This document shows, piece after piece, positions 35,856 to 46,406 of a stretch of 64,000 bases of DNA (its first letter is position 1; each line of letters begins with the position of its first letter). The DNA comes from Alcaligenes faecalis. Its GTDB lineage: Bacteria; Pseudomonadota; Gammaproteobacteria; Burkholderiales; Burkholderiaceae_B. Below the pieces are notes generated by a model. That model was not told the origin of the DNA. It worked only from the letters and a program-made list of their open reading frames with translations, and did not search any database. Position numbers and translations under genes: made by a program. The DNA lies in the NCBI RefSeq assembly GCF_009497775.1, contig NZ_CP031012.1:2666001-2730000 (forward strand). Reading direction: 5' to 3'.

Positions 35856-36023
35856 TTAACCCGAATGTGCGCGCTTGCCAGGATTTTTCTTGCTGCGGGT
35901 ATGCGCGCCACGTTCCTGGCTAACTCGTTGGCCGCGGGTTTTCGTGCTAAGGGTCACGCCCTTGGGTGGAGTGGGAGGAGGAGTACGCTTACGGTCGGCC
36001 TCGGTCACAATTTTGGTGCTCAT
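35856..36023 (-). CDS. Small basic protein of 55 residues
   Basis: A 55-codon frame starting MSTKIVTEADRKRTPPPTPP and ending GKRAHSG, very rich in Lys, Arg, Thr and Pro and without hydrophobic segments. GGAGAG lies seven bases before the ATG. The composition suggests a nucleic-acid- or ribosome-associated small protein, but I do not recognise a family. It stands alone between the tRNA-Lys terminator and a long palindrome. The correct spacing of start and ribosome-binding site is the main reason to call it a gene. Confidence 0.6.
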   Translation of the reverse strand: MSTKIVTEADRKRTPPPTPPKGVTLSTKTRGQRVSQERGAHTRSKKNPGKRAHSG

Positions 36024-36180
36024 GGAAATCTCTCCAGTTTGGTTAAGTTGCGCTTATTTCGCGTTCGTTCGGTTTAATCTTTGCAGCAGGAATCATCACA
36101 GATAAGCTGCCACCTGATCTAGCATAGCAGGCATTAGTCAAACCGGCTCGAACGCCCCCAATGGGGCGATGACATACCCC

Positions 36181-36215
36181 AGGTAGAGGCTCGCTTAGTA
36201 AGCGAGCCTCTACCT
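36181..36215. repeat. Perfect 17-bp palindrome with one-base centre
   Basis: 36181-36197 (AGGTAGAGGCTCGCTTA) is repeated inverted at 36199-36215. There is no T tail. It lies 60 bases beyond the stop of the aminotransferase gene and may be a terminator, mRNA end stabiliser or cruciform site. Confidence 0.6.
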
Positions 36216-36275
36216 CCAGCATTACCGCCTTCAGGTGATGGCCTCCTCATCCCGAAAGTCAGCCTGCGCATTCGC

Positions 36276-37622
36276 TTAGCCTTTACCGTAGATCAGGCTG
36301 ACCACTTCCTTGCTGGTCTCGATATAGCCCGTCACATCATCATCCGTCATGGGCGAGGTCAAACCGATCTGCCCGCGATGCACCGGGAAGTATCCCCTGG
36401 CAGCCATTTCCAGCGCATAGATACCCATGGCGTCATCATCGACCTTATGCCAGTAGTCTCTATGCGTGGTGATGCGTTGACCTTGCGCTTTGGTCAGGGC
36501 GTAGCCCATTACTGAAAACCCGCCTATCAAGGTCAGAGGATAGCCCTGCTGATCCGCCCAGGAAGTCAGCTCGTTCTTGATGCGCGCCGCCATGCTGTTC
36601 AGGCCTTGAATCGCGGTTTCATCCAGCGCCTGCATGCAGGCAATACCCGCCGCGCAGGCAAGAGGATGCCCATGATGGGTGCCCGACATCATGACCCGAT
36701 TCTCTTCGACCACACGGAACACTTCCCGGCTTCCGCCGACCGCCCCGATAGGTAGCCCGCCACCGATAATCTTGCCCAGCACGGTCAGGTCCGGCGTCAC
36801 CTGGTACACGCTTTGCAAGCCACCATAAGCCGCACGCAACGTGACGGTTTCATCAACAATCAACAAGATACCCAGCTCTTTGGTGAGTGCCCGCAACTGC
36901 GTGACGAACTGCGGGTCCAGCTCGACGATACCGCCTGCACCGGCCTGCAGCTCCATCAGTACGCAAGACACCTCGTCCGCATTGGCTCTCAGGATACGCT
37001 CGCAGGCCTCAAAATCGTTCTGCACCAGGATAAGGACATGCTCGCTTTTGTACGAGGGGATGCCCTGCGAGTCAGGCAAGGGCTTGGGGTTCTGGTCTGG
37101 GCCAGGAGAGCCGTCCGGGTCCGGGTGCGCCGAGATCGCCAGATCGTCCGTGAAACCATGATAGCCACCCTCAAATTTGGCAATCTTCTGCTTGCCCGTA
37201 TAGCCCCTGGCGATACGAACCGCGCCCAGACATGCCTCGCTGGCAGAACAGAAAAACTTGATCTGCTCTATTGAGGCGATGCGCTCACACAGCAACTGGG
37301 CCAGATCCAGTTCGACATCAATCGGGTTACCGAACGAAAAGCCATTGGGCAAGGTCTCCTGAATCGCCGCCATGATGGCGGGATGATTATGACCGAGCAC
37401 ATTGGTGGAAAAGTTGTTGTTCAGATCAAGCAGTCTGACGCCGTCTATGGTGTGCAGATATTGGGCTTCGCCCCGTTCAGCAAAGATCGCATGAGGGCCA
37501 TAGGCGAAGGTGCGGCGACTGAAGCCACCCGGAATGTAATTTGTTCCCTTGGACGTCTCCAGTTTGGAAAGATGAAAAACATCCGAGAATTTCTTCAGTG
37601 AAGCGTCGTAAGCCAAGCTCAT
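36276..37622 (-). CDS. Class III aminotransferase (glutamate-1-semialdehyde aminomutase-like)
   Basis: A 448-residue PLP enzyme of fold type I. It shows the cofactor loop (CSASEACLGAVRIARGYTGKQKIAKFEGGYHG), LLIVDETVTLR with the pyridine-nitrogen aspartate, and the Schiff-base lysine in VLGKIIGGGLPIGAVGG. The sequence is close to HemL in these motifs, but the extra C-terminal parts and the AraC neighbour favour a catabolic aminotransferase acting on an amine or beta-amino acid. The ATG at 37622 has GGAG upstream. It lies downstream of, and on the same strand as, the AraC regulator. Confidence 0.82.
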   Translation of the reverse strand: MSLAYDASLKKFSDVFHLSKLETSKGTNYIPGGFSRRTFAYGPHAIFAERGEAQYLHTIDGVRLLDLNNNFSTNVLGHNHPAIMAAIQETLPNGFSFGNPIDVELDLAQLLCERIASIEQIKFFCSASEACLGAVRIARGYTGKQKIAKFEGGYHGFTDDLAISAHPDPDGSPGPDQNPKPLPDSQGIPSYKSEHVLILVQNDFEACERILRANADEVSCVLMELQAGAGGIVELDPQFVTQLRALTKELGILLIVDETVTLRAAYGGLQSVYQVTPDLTVLGKIIGGGLPIGAVGGSREVFRVVEENRVMMSGTHHGHPLACAAGIACMQALDETAIQGLNSMAARIKNELTSWADQQGYPLTLIGGFSVMGYALTKAQGQRITTHRDYWHKVDDDAMGIYALEMAARGYFPVHRGQIGLTSPMTDDDVTGYIETSKEVVSLIYGKG

Positions 37623-37741
37623 CCCTGTCTCCTGTTTTATAAGTATGGAGACTAATCTTATCGATGGCTTTGGCACCTATTTGGCCTTTCCGTGCAGGAC
37701 GGCTTGACTCTGCCTGCACGCAGCGCCAATTGGCAGATGAC

Positions 37742-38701
37742 TCAGGACAACAAGGCCTTTCTGGCCGCCCGGCACTCGCTGGGCGTCATCCCGAAACGTC
37801 GCCGGAACGCACGGCTGAAATGCGCGGCGTCGTTGAACCCCCAGGAAAAACCGATATCACTCAAAGAACGGCTGAACATCGCCAGGTTCTCAATATCGGC
37901 GCGGCTGCGGTCCAGCCTGGCGTACTGAATGTAGTTCCAGACGGTCTGCTCCTCGTGCTCAAACAGGCTGTGCAAGGTGCGCAGAGAAATTCCCATGGCC
38001 TGGGCCGCCATCCCTGGCGTCAGCTCGGGATTGCTCAGATTGTGGGTCAGATAGATCTTGAGACGGGTCAGAGTGGCAGCCCGGCTTTTGGAGAGCACGG
38101 CAGGCTCGTCCTGCATCACGCTGGCGAAAGCGGTCAGCAGCAAGTCAAAAAAATGCTCCTGCAATTGACCGGCAAGCAGGCTGTCTTCTTCTGAAGACTG
38201 CAACACCAGATTGGCGACGTAGCTGTACAGAAACCGTCCCGCCCCCGCACTTCCTGAAAAGGGGCGTGCCACCAGATGCTCAAGATGTCCACAACGGGCA
38301 GTCAGAAAATGGCGCGGGAAATCGACCGATATCTGGCGGGAGTCACCATCGAAACACATCTCGTAGGGACGCGCACTGTCGTACAAGACGATCTCGCCGG
38401 GATGCGTCATGGCGCTACGTCCATCCTGCTTGAGCAGCCCTTTGCCTTGCAGTTGGAAGTTGATCTGGACAATGTCCTGCTCGGCACGTTTGATGTGCCG
38501 GTCTTCGCGTCGCACCCGGCTGCGCGAGGTAGCAATATCGGAGAACAGCACATCGCCCAGTTTGCGCCAGGCAATACGTCCATAAAAACGGGAAAGGTCC
38601 TGCACCTCGACCGAGGTCACCGTGTACAAATCCGAAATGGCGCTTTCCCAATAGCGCTGACGCTCCTGGGGATGAAGAGCATCGGTCCTGATATGCTTCA
38701 T
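37742..38701 (-). CDS. AraC-family transcriptional regulator
   Basis: A 319-residue regulator. An N-terminal AraC-binding-like cupin domain spans about residues 20-190 (ALDVFFDDIATS-type beta strands, GEIVLYDSARPYEMCFDGDSRQISVDFPR), and the C-terminal pair of helix-turn-helices covers about 215-315 (ISLRTLHSLFEHE; DIGFSWGFNDAAHFSRAFRRRFGMTPSE). This is the feaR/GliR-like subgroup that controls amine and amino acid catabolism. AAGGAG precedes the ATG at 38701. Immediately upstream is a decayed copy of the marR 5' end that keeps a promoter-like sequence. Confidence 0.88.
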   Translation of the reverse strand: MKHIRTDALHPQERQRYWESAISDLYTVTSVEVQDLSRFYGRIAWRKLGDVLFSDIATSRSRVRREDRHIKRAEQDIVQINFQLQGKGLLKQDGRSAMTHPGEIVLYDSARPYEMCFDGDSRQISVDFPRHFLTARCGHLEHLVARPFSGSAGAGRFLYSYVANLVLQSSEEDSLLAGQLQEHFFDLLLTAFASVMQDEPAVLSKSRAATLTRLKIYLTHNLSNPELTPGMAAQAMGISLRTLHSLFEHEEQTVWNYIQYARLDRSRADIENLAMFSRSLSDIGFSWGFNDAAHFSRAFRRRFGMTPSECRAARKALLS

Positions 38702-38716
38702 CGGGGCTCCTTAAGT

Positions 38717-38831
38717 CAGTCTTGTGACTTGATACAGGAGAAAACACTCCAAGCCCGGAGCGGCTTATGACAGCTCGCTTCCCAAGGCACTGATCTGCTG
38801 TTTTCAAGGCTTTTGATCATAGCACTTGCCC
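38717..38831 (-). pseudogene. Remnant of a marR 5' end and promoter (copy of 41629-41742)
   Basis: This 115-base segment matches 41629-41742, which holds the marR promoter and first codons, at roughly four positions in five by eye, including an identical run of 28 bases around the -10 region. Read in the marR frame it gives TTG GGA AGC GAG CTG TCA then TAA, so the frame is closed after six codons; the later residues GLECFLLYQVT still echo GLDLENFLPYQVT of MarR. The TGC-TATGAT extended -10 (38816-38824) is intact and points towards araC. Confidence 0.75.
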
Positions 38832-38894
38832 TGCTCTTGCACAGACCTGGCGGGCTGACGCTTCTGTGTGCCAAAGCGTCAGCCCGCAACACAC

Positions 38895-40205
38895 TCAGAC
38901 TGAAGCCGTACCGCCCAATGCACCACCCGCCTTGGCCTGAATTTGCGACAAGGTTCGGGCCGGATCGACCAGAATGAAGCCCAGCACAGCACCCGCCAGC
39001 AAGAGCAGCGCCGTCAAGGCAAAGCCTTGGTGAAAGCCGGCAATGCCGGGTTCGGCCTGAATCAAGCGCCCCATCACAATCGGCGCGACCAGACCCGCCG
39101 TGGTGGACAAGGAGTTGGTAATGGCCAGGGTAGAACCGCGCTTTTCAACCGGGCTGATCTGAGCCGAAATGGCCGAGCACAAAACAAAGCCCACTTGCGG
39201 AAAGCTCAAGCCCAAAGCGATCAGCACAATCCCGGCAGTGGGTCCTGGGTTCAGATAGGCCGCCGCCAGCAGACACAAGGCCCCTGCCAGCAAGAAACCC
39301 ACCGTGACCTGACTACGTGCCACTCGCGAAGAATAGCCCTGACGCAAAAAGCGATTGGACAGGTAGGAGCCGCCCGAGACGATTGGGATCGCCACAAAGA
39401 TGCACAGGGAGAATAACCAGCCCGCCTTATCGGACGAAAAGCCCAGACCCCGCTGCAAATAGGCAGGCAACCAGGTAAAGACCAAGGCTGCGCACCAGTA
39501 CGCAACCCAGTACATCAACAGATTGCCGATAAAGCTGCGATTCAGCAGTACGTGCCGATAGGAACTGCGCGACGAAGTCGTACTCTTGCCCGCCTCCGCC
39601 GTGGGGGCTGCAGTGGCACTGATCGGGCCATCCTTACCCAGCACAGCCCACACCACCAGCCACAGCACTCCTGCCGCTGCCGTCACCCAAAACACCGAGC
39701 GCCAGCCGTGGCTGATGGCCAGGTACCCAACCAAGGGGCCCGCCAGCAACATCCCCACCTGCCCGCCTTGCATCACGATGGCGGTAGGCCAGGTCCGCTC
39801 CTGATCCGGGAACCACTTATAACAAGCGTGCAGGGCCAGGGGATAAGCCGGCCCCTCCCCTATACCCAGCAAAATACGACAGGCCATCAAGGCAGCAATC
39901 GTACTGGCACCCATGGCAACCGGCACCTGCGCAATCGACCAGATAATGACCAGCCCCACCAGCAACAAGCGCGATGACACTGTATTGGACATAAAGCCCA
40001 CCACAATGCCCGAGATCGCAAACAGAAAGAAAAAGCTGCCTGCAATCGTGCCAAACTGCTGCGGGCTGATGGCCAGCTCCTCCATCAGCGGCACGGCGAC
40101 CAGACCAAAGATCGCCTTGTCCGCGAAGTTGATCACCATGAACAAAAACAACAAGAACACCACGACGTACCGCTGTCCTGGGAAATACTTTTTATGGTTT
40201 TCCAT
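38895..40205 (-). CDS. MFS transporter (ACS/anion:cation symporter type)
   Basis: A 436-residue major facilitator with twelve helices. The start YVVVFLLFLFMVINFADKAIFGLVAVPLMEELAISPQQFG and GIGEGPAYPLALHACYKWFPDQERTWPTAIVMQGGQVGMLLAGP are typical of the anion:cation symporter family that imports organic acids such as phthalate, glucarate, tartrate or sulfonates. I use the ATG at 40205 with a GGGGGGAG stretch before it. It lies 36 bases after the TauD-type dioxygenase gene on the same strand, so it probably imports that enzyme's substrate. Confidence 0.87.
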   Translation of the reverse strand: MENHKKYFPGQRYVVVFLLFLFMVINFADKAIFGLVAVPLMEELAISPQQFGTIAGSFFFLFAISGIVVGFMSNTVSSRLLLVGLVIIWSIAQVPVAMGASTIAALMACRILLGIGEGPAYPLALHACYKWFPDQERTWPTAIVMQGGQVGMLLAGPLVGYLAISHGWRSVFWVTAAAGVLWLVVWAVLGKDGPISATAAPTAEAGKSTTSSRSSYRHVLLNRSFIGNLLMYWVAYWCAALVFTWLPAYLQRGLGFSSDKAGWLFSLCIFVAIPIVSGGSYLSNRFLRQGYSSRVARSQVTVGFLLAGALCLLAAAYLNPGPTAGIVLIALGLSFPQVGFVLCSAISAQISPVEKRGSTLAITNSLSTTAGLVAPIVMGRLIQAEPGIAGFHQGFALTALLLLAGAVLGFILVDPARTLSQIQAKAGGALGGTASV

Positions 40206-40241
40206 GTCTCCCCCCAACTTGTCAAAAATGCAGCGATACGA

Positions 40242-41120
40242 TCAATAAGGACGGTCGCCCACAATGGTGGCTCGGGCCATTTGTCGGGGCAAAGGGAAAT
40301 AATCCTGAACAGCATAATGCTGAGTCGCCCGGTTATCCCAAAATGCAATGGTGTGAGGCTGCCATTTCAAGCGCACCTGATATTCAGGATGGCGGGCCTG
40401 ATCCACCAAATATTGCAGCAGGAAATGCGCGCCACTTTGCAGCTCGGGCATGCCACGGAAAAAGCCGGTTTCGATGTAGTTAGCCAGGTGAGTGGTCCAG
40501 CTGCTGACATACAAAATCCGCTGGCCGGTTTCCGGATGAGTACGCACCACCGGGTGTGTCTGGGCTGGGAAACGATCTCGCAAAGCCGCCCTGTCCTCCT
40601 CGGGGATACGGTCTATGAAGCCGGGCAGTAAATCATGCACCGCTTCCAGCTCGTGCAAAATATCTTTGATATGGGGCGGCAGATTTTCATAGGCCAGTGC
40701 CATATTGCACCAGATGGTATCGCCCCCAGCAGGCGGGCATTCAATGCAGCGCAGGATGGAACCCATGGAAGGTTCGGCCCGCCAGCTAACATCGCTGTGA
40801 TAGATATTCTCACGCCCCGGCTGCGTGTTATTGCCACCCAGCAGCACCAGCTCGGGATAGTCCGGATCGTGCGGGAAAACCGGATGCACTTCCAGTTCCC
40901 CAAAACAACGGGCGAAGGCAACGTGCTGTGCCGCGTTCAAAGGCTGATCGCGAAATACCAGCAACTGATGTTTCAACAACAAGGCACGCAGTTCCTGTAC
41001 CTGCGTTTCCTCCAAGGGCTGAGTCAAATCGACTCCCGCTACCTCTACCCCGATAGCGGGCGACATGATTCTGGTTTCCAAGCGACTGGCTGCGATTGGG
41101 CTGTCTACGGCCTGCGTCAT
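40242..41120 (-). CDS. TauD/TfdA-family Fe(II)/2-oxoglutarate dioxygenase
   Basis: A 292-residue dioxygenase. The iron-binding HSD is in NIYHSDVSW at about residues 107-115, and the distal histidine with the 2-oxoglutarate arginine is near the C-terminus in TIAFWDNRATQHYAVQDY...RQMARATI. The N-terminal part (GVEVAGVDLTQPL, LLVFRDQPL) is typical of TauD. It is about 40-60% shorter in loop regions than no known variant, so length is normal. AGGAG six bases upstream selects the ATG at 41120. The substrate may be taurine, another sulfonate or an aromatic ether. It sits between MarR and MFS genes. Confidence 0.87.
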   Translation of the reverse strand: MTQAVDSPIAASRLETRIMSPAIGVEVAGVDLTQPLEETQVQELRALLLKHQLLVFRDQPLNAAQHVAFARCFGELEVHPVFPHDPDYPELVLLGGNNTQPGRENIYHSDVSWRAEPSMGSILRCIECPPAGGDTIWCNMALAYENLPPHIKDILHELEAVHDLLPGFIDRIPEEDRAALRDRFPAQTHPVVRTHPETGQRILYVSSWTTHLANYIETGFFRGMPELQSGAHFLLQYLVDQARHPEYQVRLKWQPHTIAFWDNRATQHYAVQDYFPLPRQMARATIVGDRPY

Positions 41121-41132
41121 GATCATCTCCTG

Positions 41133-41163
41133 AATATTGTTTTGTTTCAAACGAAACAATATT
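41133..41163. promoter_or_regulatory. Perfect 10-bp inverted repeat, probable MarR operator
   Basis: AATATTGTTT (41133-41142) and AAACAATATT (41154-41163) flank an inner TTGTTTC/GAAACAA repeat, 13 bases before the tauD-like start. Palindromes of this kind in front of the gene next to marR are the usual operators of MarR repressors. Confidence 0.55.
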
Positions 41164-41208
41164 AGCGTGAGAAGAATCTGGCACAACTCGGTGATTACCC
41201 TTGAAACT

Positions 41209-41697
41209 TCAAATATGTGCGTCGCCGCTGAAATCGCTGCCAAAGCGCTGAACCATGCGGTTCTCCAGGCGCGTCATCATTTCTTTAAAGGAACTGAGCT
41301 CTTCCTGGCTAAGCACGGAAGTCAGTTCCTGTTCCAGATCCAGGGCGATCGGCACGATGCGATCATGCACTTGCTGGCCCTGCTCGGTCAGGCACAGCAG
41401 ATTGCTGCGCATATCGTTTTCATTATCGCGACGAGCAATTAACTGGGCAGCCGTCAAACGGGAAACCGCACGGCTGACCTTGGCCTTATCCATGCTGGTG
41501 CGCTCGGTCAAACTGCCCGAGGTCAAGGTGCCGTAGCGACCCAAGGTCGCAATGATGCGCCACTCCGGGATGGATAAACCAAATTGCTGCGCGTGCTGAC
41601 GCGCGAAGGTCACCGCAATGTGCGAGGCCAGTATCGTGACTTGATACGGGAGAAAATTCTCCAGGTCCAGGGTAGTTTTTTCCAACTCGCTTCCCAA
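41209..41697 (-). CDS. MarR-family transcriptional regulator
   Basis: A 162-residue winged-helix regulator with the pattern of MarR proteins: N-terminal dimer helix, recognition region GSLTERTSMDKAKVSRAVSRLTAAQLIARRDNENDMRSNLLCLTEQGQQV, and a C-terminal helix. The only in-frame start is TTG at 41697 (no ATG precedes it before the stop TGA). A TGC-TATGAT extended -10 at 41728-41736 places the transcript start about 24 bases ahead. It lies 88 bases upstream of the dioxygenase gene, on the same strand, with a perfect operator between. Confidence 0.85.
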   Translation of the reverse strand: MGSELEKTTLDLENFLPYQVTILASHIAVTFARQHAQQFGLSIPEWRIIATLGRYGTLTSGSLTERTSMDKAKVSRAVSRLTAAQLIARRDNENDMRSNLLCLTEQGQQVHDRIVPIALDLEQELTSVLSQEELSSFKEMMTRLENRMVQRFGSDFSGDAHI

Positions 41698-41727
41698 GGC
41701 GCTAGTCCGCTGTTTTCAAGGCTTTTG

Positions 41728-41736
41728 ATCATAGCA
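41728..41736 (-). promoter_or_regulatory. Extended -10 promoter of marR
   Basis: On the minus strand TGC-TATGAT gives an extended -10 element. The same element is kept in the decayed copy at 38816-38824, in front of araC. Confidence 0.45.
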
Positions 41737-41851
41737 TTGCCCGGCAAACCCCTGCCCCGATTTTGCGGGCCCATCTGCCCGTCATAGTTGTTTACTTTGT
41801 CGGTCTGAAAAATCCGATAGGCTAAAAGATCATTCAAATCAGGAGATTGTC

Positions 41852-41974
41852 ATGCTGATTGCTATTGATCCAACTAAAGCCCCCGATACCACGCCACCGG
41901 GTAAAACACCGAACCCCGAGCCTGATCCGAAAAAAATTCCGGGCAATGAACCACCCGCCAAACGCAAGAACTGA
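41852..41974 (+). CDS. Small proline-rich protein of 40 residues
   Basis: A 40-codon frame beginning MLIAIDPTKAPDTTPPGKTP and ending NEPPAKRKN, rich in Pro, Lys, Asp and Thr, with a nonpolar start and a basic tail. AGGAG lies six bases before the ATG. An inverted repeat CAGGGCAG/CTGCCCTG (42023-42030 with 42045-42052) downstream may end its transcript. No family is recognised. It is divergent from marR and upstream of the glnK region; its reading frame is the only open one with a start signal here. Confidence 0.6.
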   Translation: MLIAIDPTKAPDTTPPGKTPNPEPDPKKIPGNEPPAKRKN

Positions 41975-42867
<893 letters not shown>

Positions 42868-42881
42868 TCGGAGACTCCATC

Positions 42882-44123
42882 ATGAACAACGCTGATCTAT
42901 CGTGGATGCTGGTCTCCACGCTTCTGGTACTGATGATGGCCGCGCCGGGCCTGGCCCTGTTTTATTCGGGAATGGTGCGTCAAAAAAATGCTCTGTCCAT
43001 GCTGTCCCAGACCTTGCTGGTGTTCAGTCTGGGGGTGGTGCTGTGGTTTATCTATGGCTACTCGCTGGCATTTACCGCTGGCAATCCTTTGATCGGCAGT
43101 TTCGACAAGGTCTTGTTCAATGGCATGTTCACCGCCGCCGACCAACAGTTCTCCATGTCGGGCACCCTGCCTGAACTGCTGTTTGCGTCTTTTCAGGCTA
43201 CCTTTGCCGGTCTGACTTGCGCTCTGGTTGTCGGTAGTCTGGCAGAACGTACTCGCCTGTCGGCCATCCTGGTCTTTACCGTGATCTGGTTCACCCTGGC
43301 CTATCTGCCCATTTGCCATATGGTCTGGTTTGCCGATGAACAGCACGGCGGCTTGCTCAACTCCCGTGGCGCGCTGGACTTTGCCGGTGGAACGGTGGTG
43401 CACATCAATGCCGGTATTGCGGGTCTGGTCGGCGCCTGGATGATTGGTCCCAGACTGAACTACCGTCGTGAAGCCATGCCACCTCATAACCTGCCCTTGA
43501 CCTTTATCGGTGCGGCTCTGCTGTGGGTAGGCTGGTTCGGTTTCAACGCAGGCTCGGCTTTGTCTGCCAATGAAAATGCCACGCTGGCGTTCTTCAACAC
43601 CATGTTGGCCGCTGCCATTGGCGTTGTAGCCTGGACCTTGGGTGAATGGATCAGCAAAGGTCATCCCTCCTTGCTGGGTGCTTGCTCGGGTGCGATTGCA
43701 GGTTTGGTCGGCATTACCCCGGCAGCCGGTTTTGTAGCTCCTTCCGGTGCACTGGCCATTGGCCTGATTACTTCCCTGGCTTGCTTGTGGGGCGTTAATG
43801 TTCTGAAGCGTTGGTTACGTGCCGACGATACGCTGGACGTTTTTGGCATTCACGGTTTGGGCGGGATTGTGGGCGCGTTGCTCACGGGTCTGTTCAACGC
43901 ACCTGTTCTGGGTGGTCCCGGTACCGCGGCTGGCAACAGTATCTGGATGCAGCTGTGGATTCAGCTTGAAGGCGTGCTGGTAACGCTGGTCTGGTCTGGT
44001 GTGGCTGCGTGGATTGCCTTCACTATTGCCAAAGTCGTCTGCGGTGGTTTACGTGTCGATGCCGAGCATGAGCGCGAAGGTCTGGATATCCGTACCCACG
44101 GTGAAACGGGTTATCAACACTGA
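42882..44123 (+). CDS. amtB: Ammonium transporter AmtB
   Basis: A 413-residue ammonium channel with eleven hydrophobic helices. The signature GGTVVHINAGIAGLVGAWMIGP holds the first pore histidine and FGIHGLGGIVGALLTGLF the second. The N-terminal MVSTLLVLMMAAPGLALFYSGMV is the first helix with no long signal peptide. The C-terminal tail is short. GGAG lies about eight bases before the ATG. It forms an operon with glnK and is followed by a strong terminator. Confidence 0.96.
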   Translation: MNNADLSWMLVSTLLVLMMAAPGLALFYSGMVRQKNALSMLSQTLLVFSLGVVLWFIYGYSLAFTAGNPLIGSFDKVLFNGMFTAADQQFSMSGTLPELLFASFQATFAGLTCALVVGSLAERTRLSAILVFTVIWFTLAYLPICHMVWFADEQHGGLLNSRGALDFAGGTVVHINAGIAGLVGAWMIGPRLNYRREAMPPHNLPLTFIGAALLWVGWFGFNAGSALSANENATLAFFNTMLAAAIGVVAWTLGEWISKGHPSLLGACSGAIAGLVGITPAAGFVAPSGALAIGLITSLACLWGVNVLKRWLRADDTLDVFGIHGLGGIVGALLTGLFNAPVLGGPGTAAGNSIWMQLWIQLEGVLVTLVWSGVAAWIAFTIAKVVCGGLRVDAEHEREGLDIRTHGETGYQH

Positions 44124-44197
44124 GATCCCATCATGATTCTTGCCAATCTTGCCTGCAGGCAAACTGCTCCCTTTAAACACAGGCACAGGCCTAAAAG

Positions 44198-44226
44198 AAA
44201 AAGCCCTCTTTCGAGGGCTTTTTTTA
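44198..44226. terminator. Bidirectional terminator between amtB and cytochrome c'
   Basis: AAGCCCTC (44201-44208) and GAGGGCTT (44213-44220), flanked by A-rich and T-rich sequence on both sides. Confidence 0.85.
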
Positions 44227-44242
44227 TAAGCAGACCAGTTGC

Positions 44243-44695
44243 TTATTTTTCTTTGCGGTAAGCGTCGTGACAGGTCTTACAGGACTTGCCCACGTTACCG
44301 AAAGCCACGCGGAAGGCATCAAAGTCACCCGAATCGGAAGCCACTTTCAGCTTGTCGATAGCAGCGGTGAAATCATCGGTGGCTTGTTTGAAACCCTGAG
44401 CATCGCTCCAGGCTTCGGCTTTGGTCTCGCCGCCTTCGGTACCAGCGCCAAATGCGCCCCAAGGCAAGGCCGCCAAAACCGTCAACACTTCTACGTTTTT
44501 AGCGATAGCAGCCGCATCATACGGTGCTTCTTTTTTGGCAACGGGAGCCATACGACCAAAGTGCGAACCAATCAGCGACATGCTGGCTTGACGGTAGTTC
44601 ACGGCCTGTTCTGGCTTGGCAAACTGGGCGGTAGCGGGCGTGACGAACGCAGCGCACAGGGCGGCAGCGGCAGTCAGAAACGCGAATTTTTTCAT
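44243..44695 (-). CDS. Cytochrome c' (periplasmic NO-binding)
   Basis: A 150-residue periplasmic haem protein. The Sec signal peptide (residues 1-23, ending PATAQ) precedes a four-helix bundle beginning FAKPEQAVNYRQASMSLIGSHFGRM, and the haem is attached at C140KTCH144 followed by DAYRKEK. This matches cytochrome c' of Alcaligenes and Achromobacter, which binds nitric oxide and CO and may buffer NO. The ATG at 44695 has AGGAG five bases upstream. Neighbours are amtB and purB, which do not point to a shared pathway. Confidence 0.93.
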   Translation of the reverse strand: MKKFAFLTAAAALCAAFVTPATAQFAKPEQAVNYRQASMSLIGSHFGRMAPVAKKEAPYDAAAIAKNVEVLTVLAALPWGAFGAGTEGGETKAEAWSDAQGFKQATDDFTAAIDKLKVASDSGDFDAFRVAFGNVGKSCKTCHDAYRKEK

Positions 44696-44794
44696 GTGAA
44701 CTCCTGTGTGATGAAACATAAAACACTTCATAAAGCACTGGCTCAAAAAACCCGATCTGGCTGTGCCCTTGTGCAAGAGCACAGCCGTTTGGAT

Positions 44795-46306
<1,512 letters not shown>

Positions 46307-46406
46307 TCAACATTGTTTCCAGCGACAGGGTCAGGCCCGACCTGCGGGGCGTTCGCCCATAGGTTCCTGCTATACTTTTTGAGCCTGCAACTTTTGATAG
46401 CTTTTT

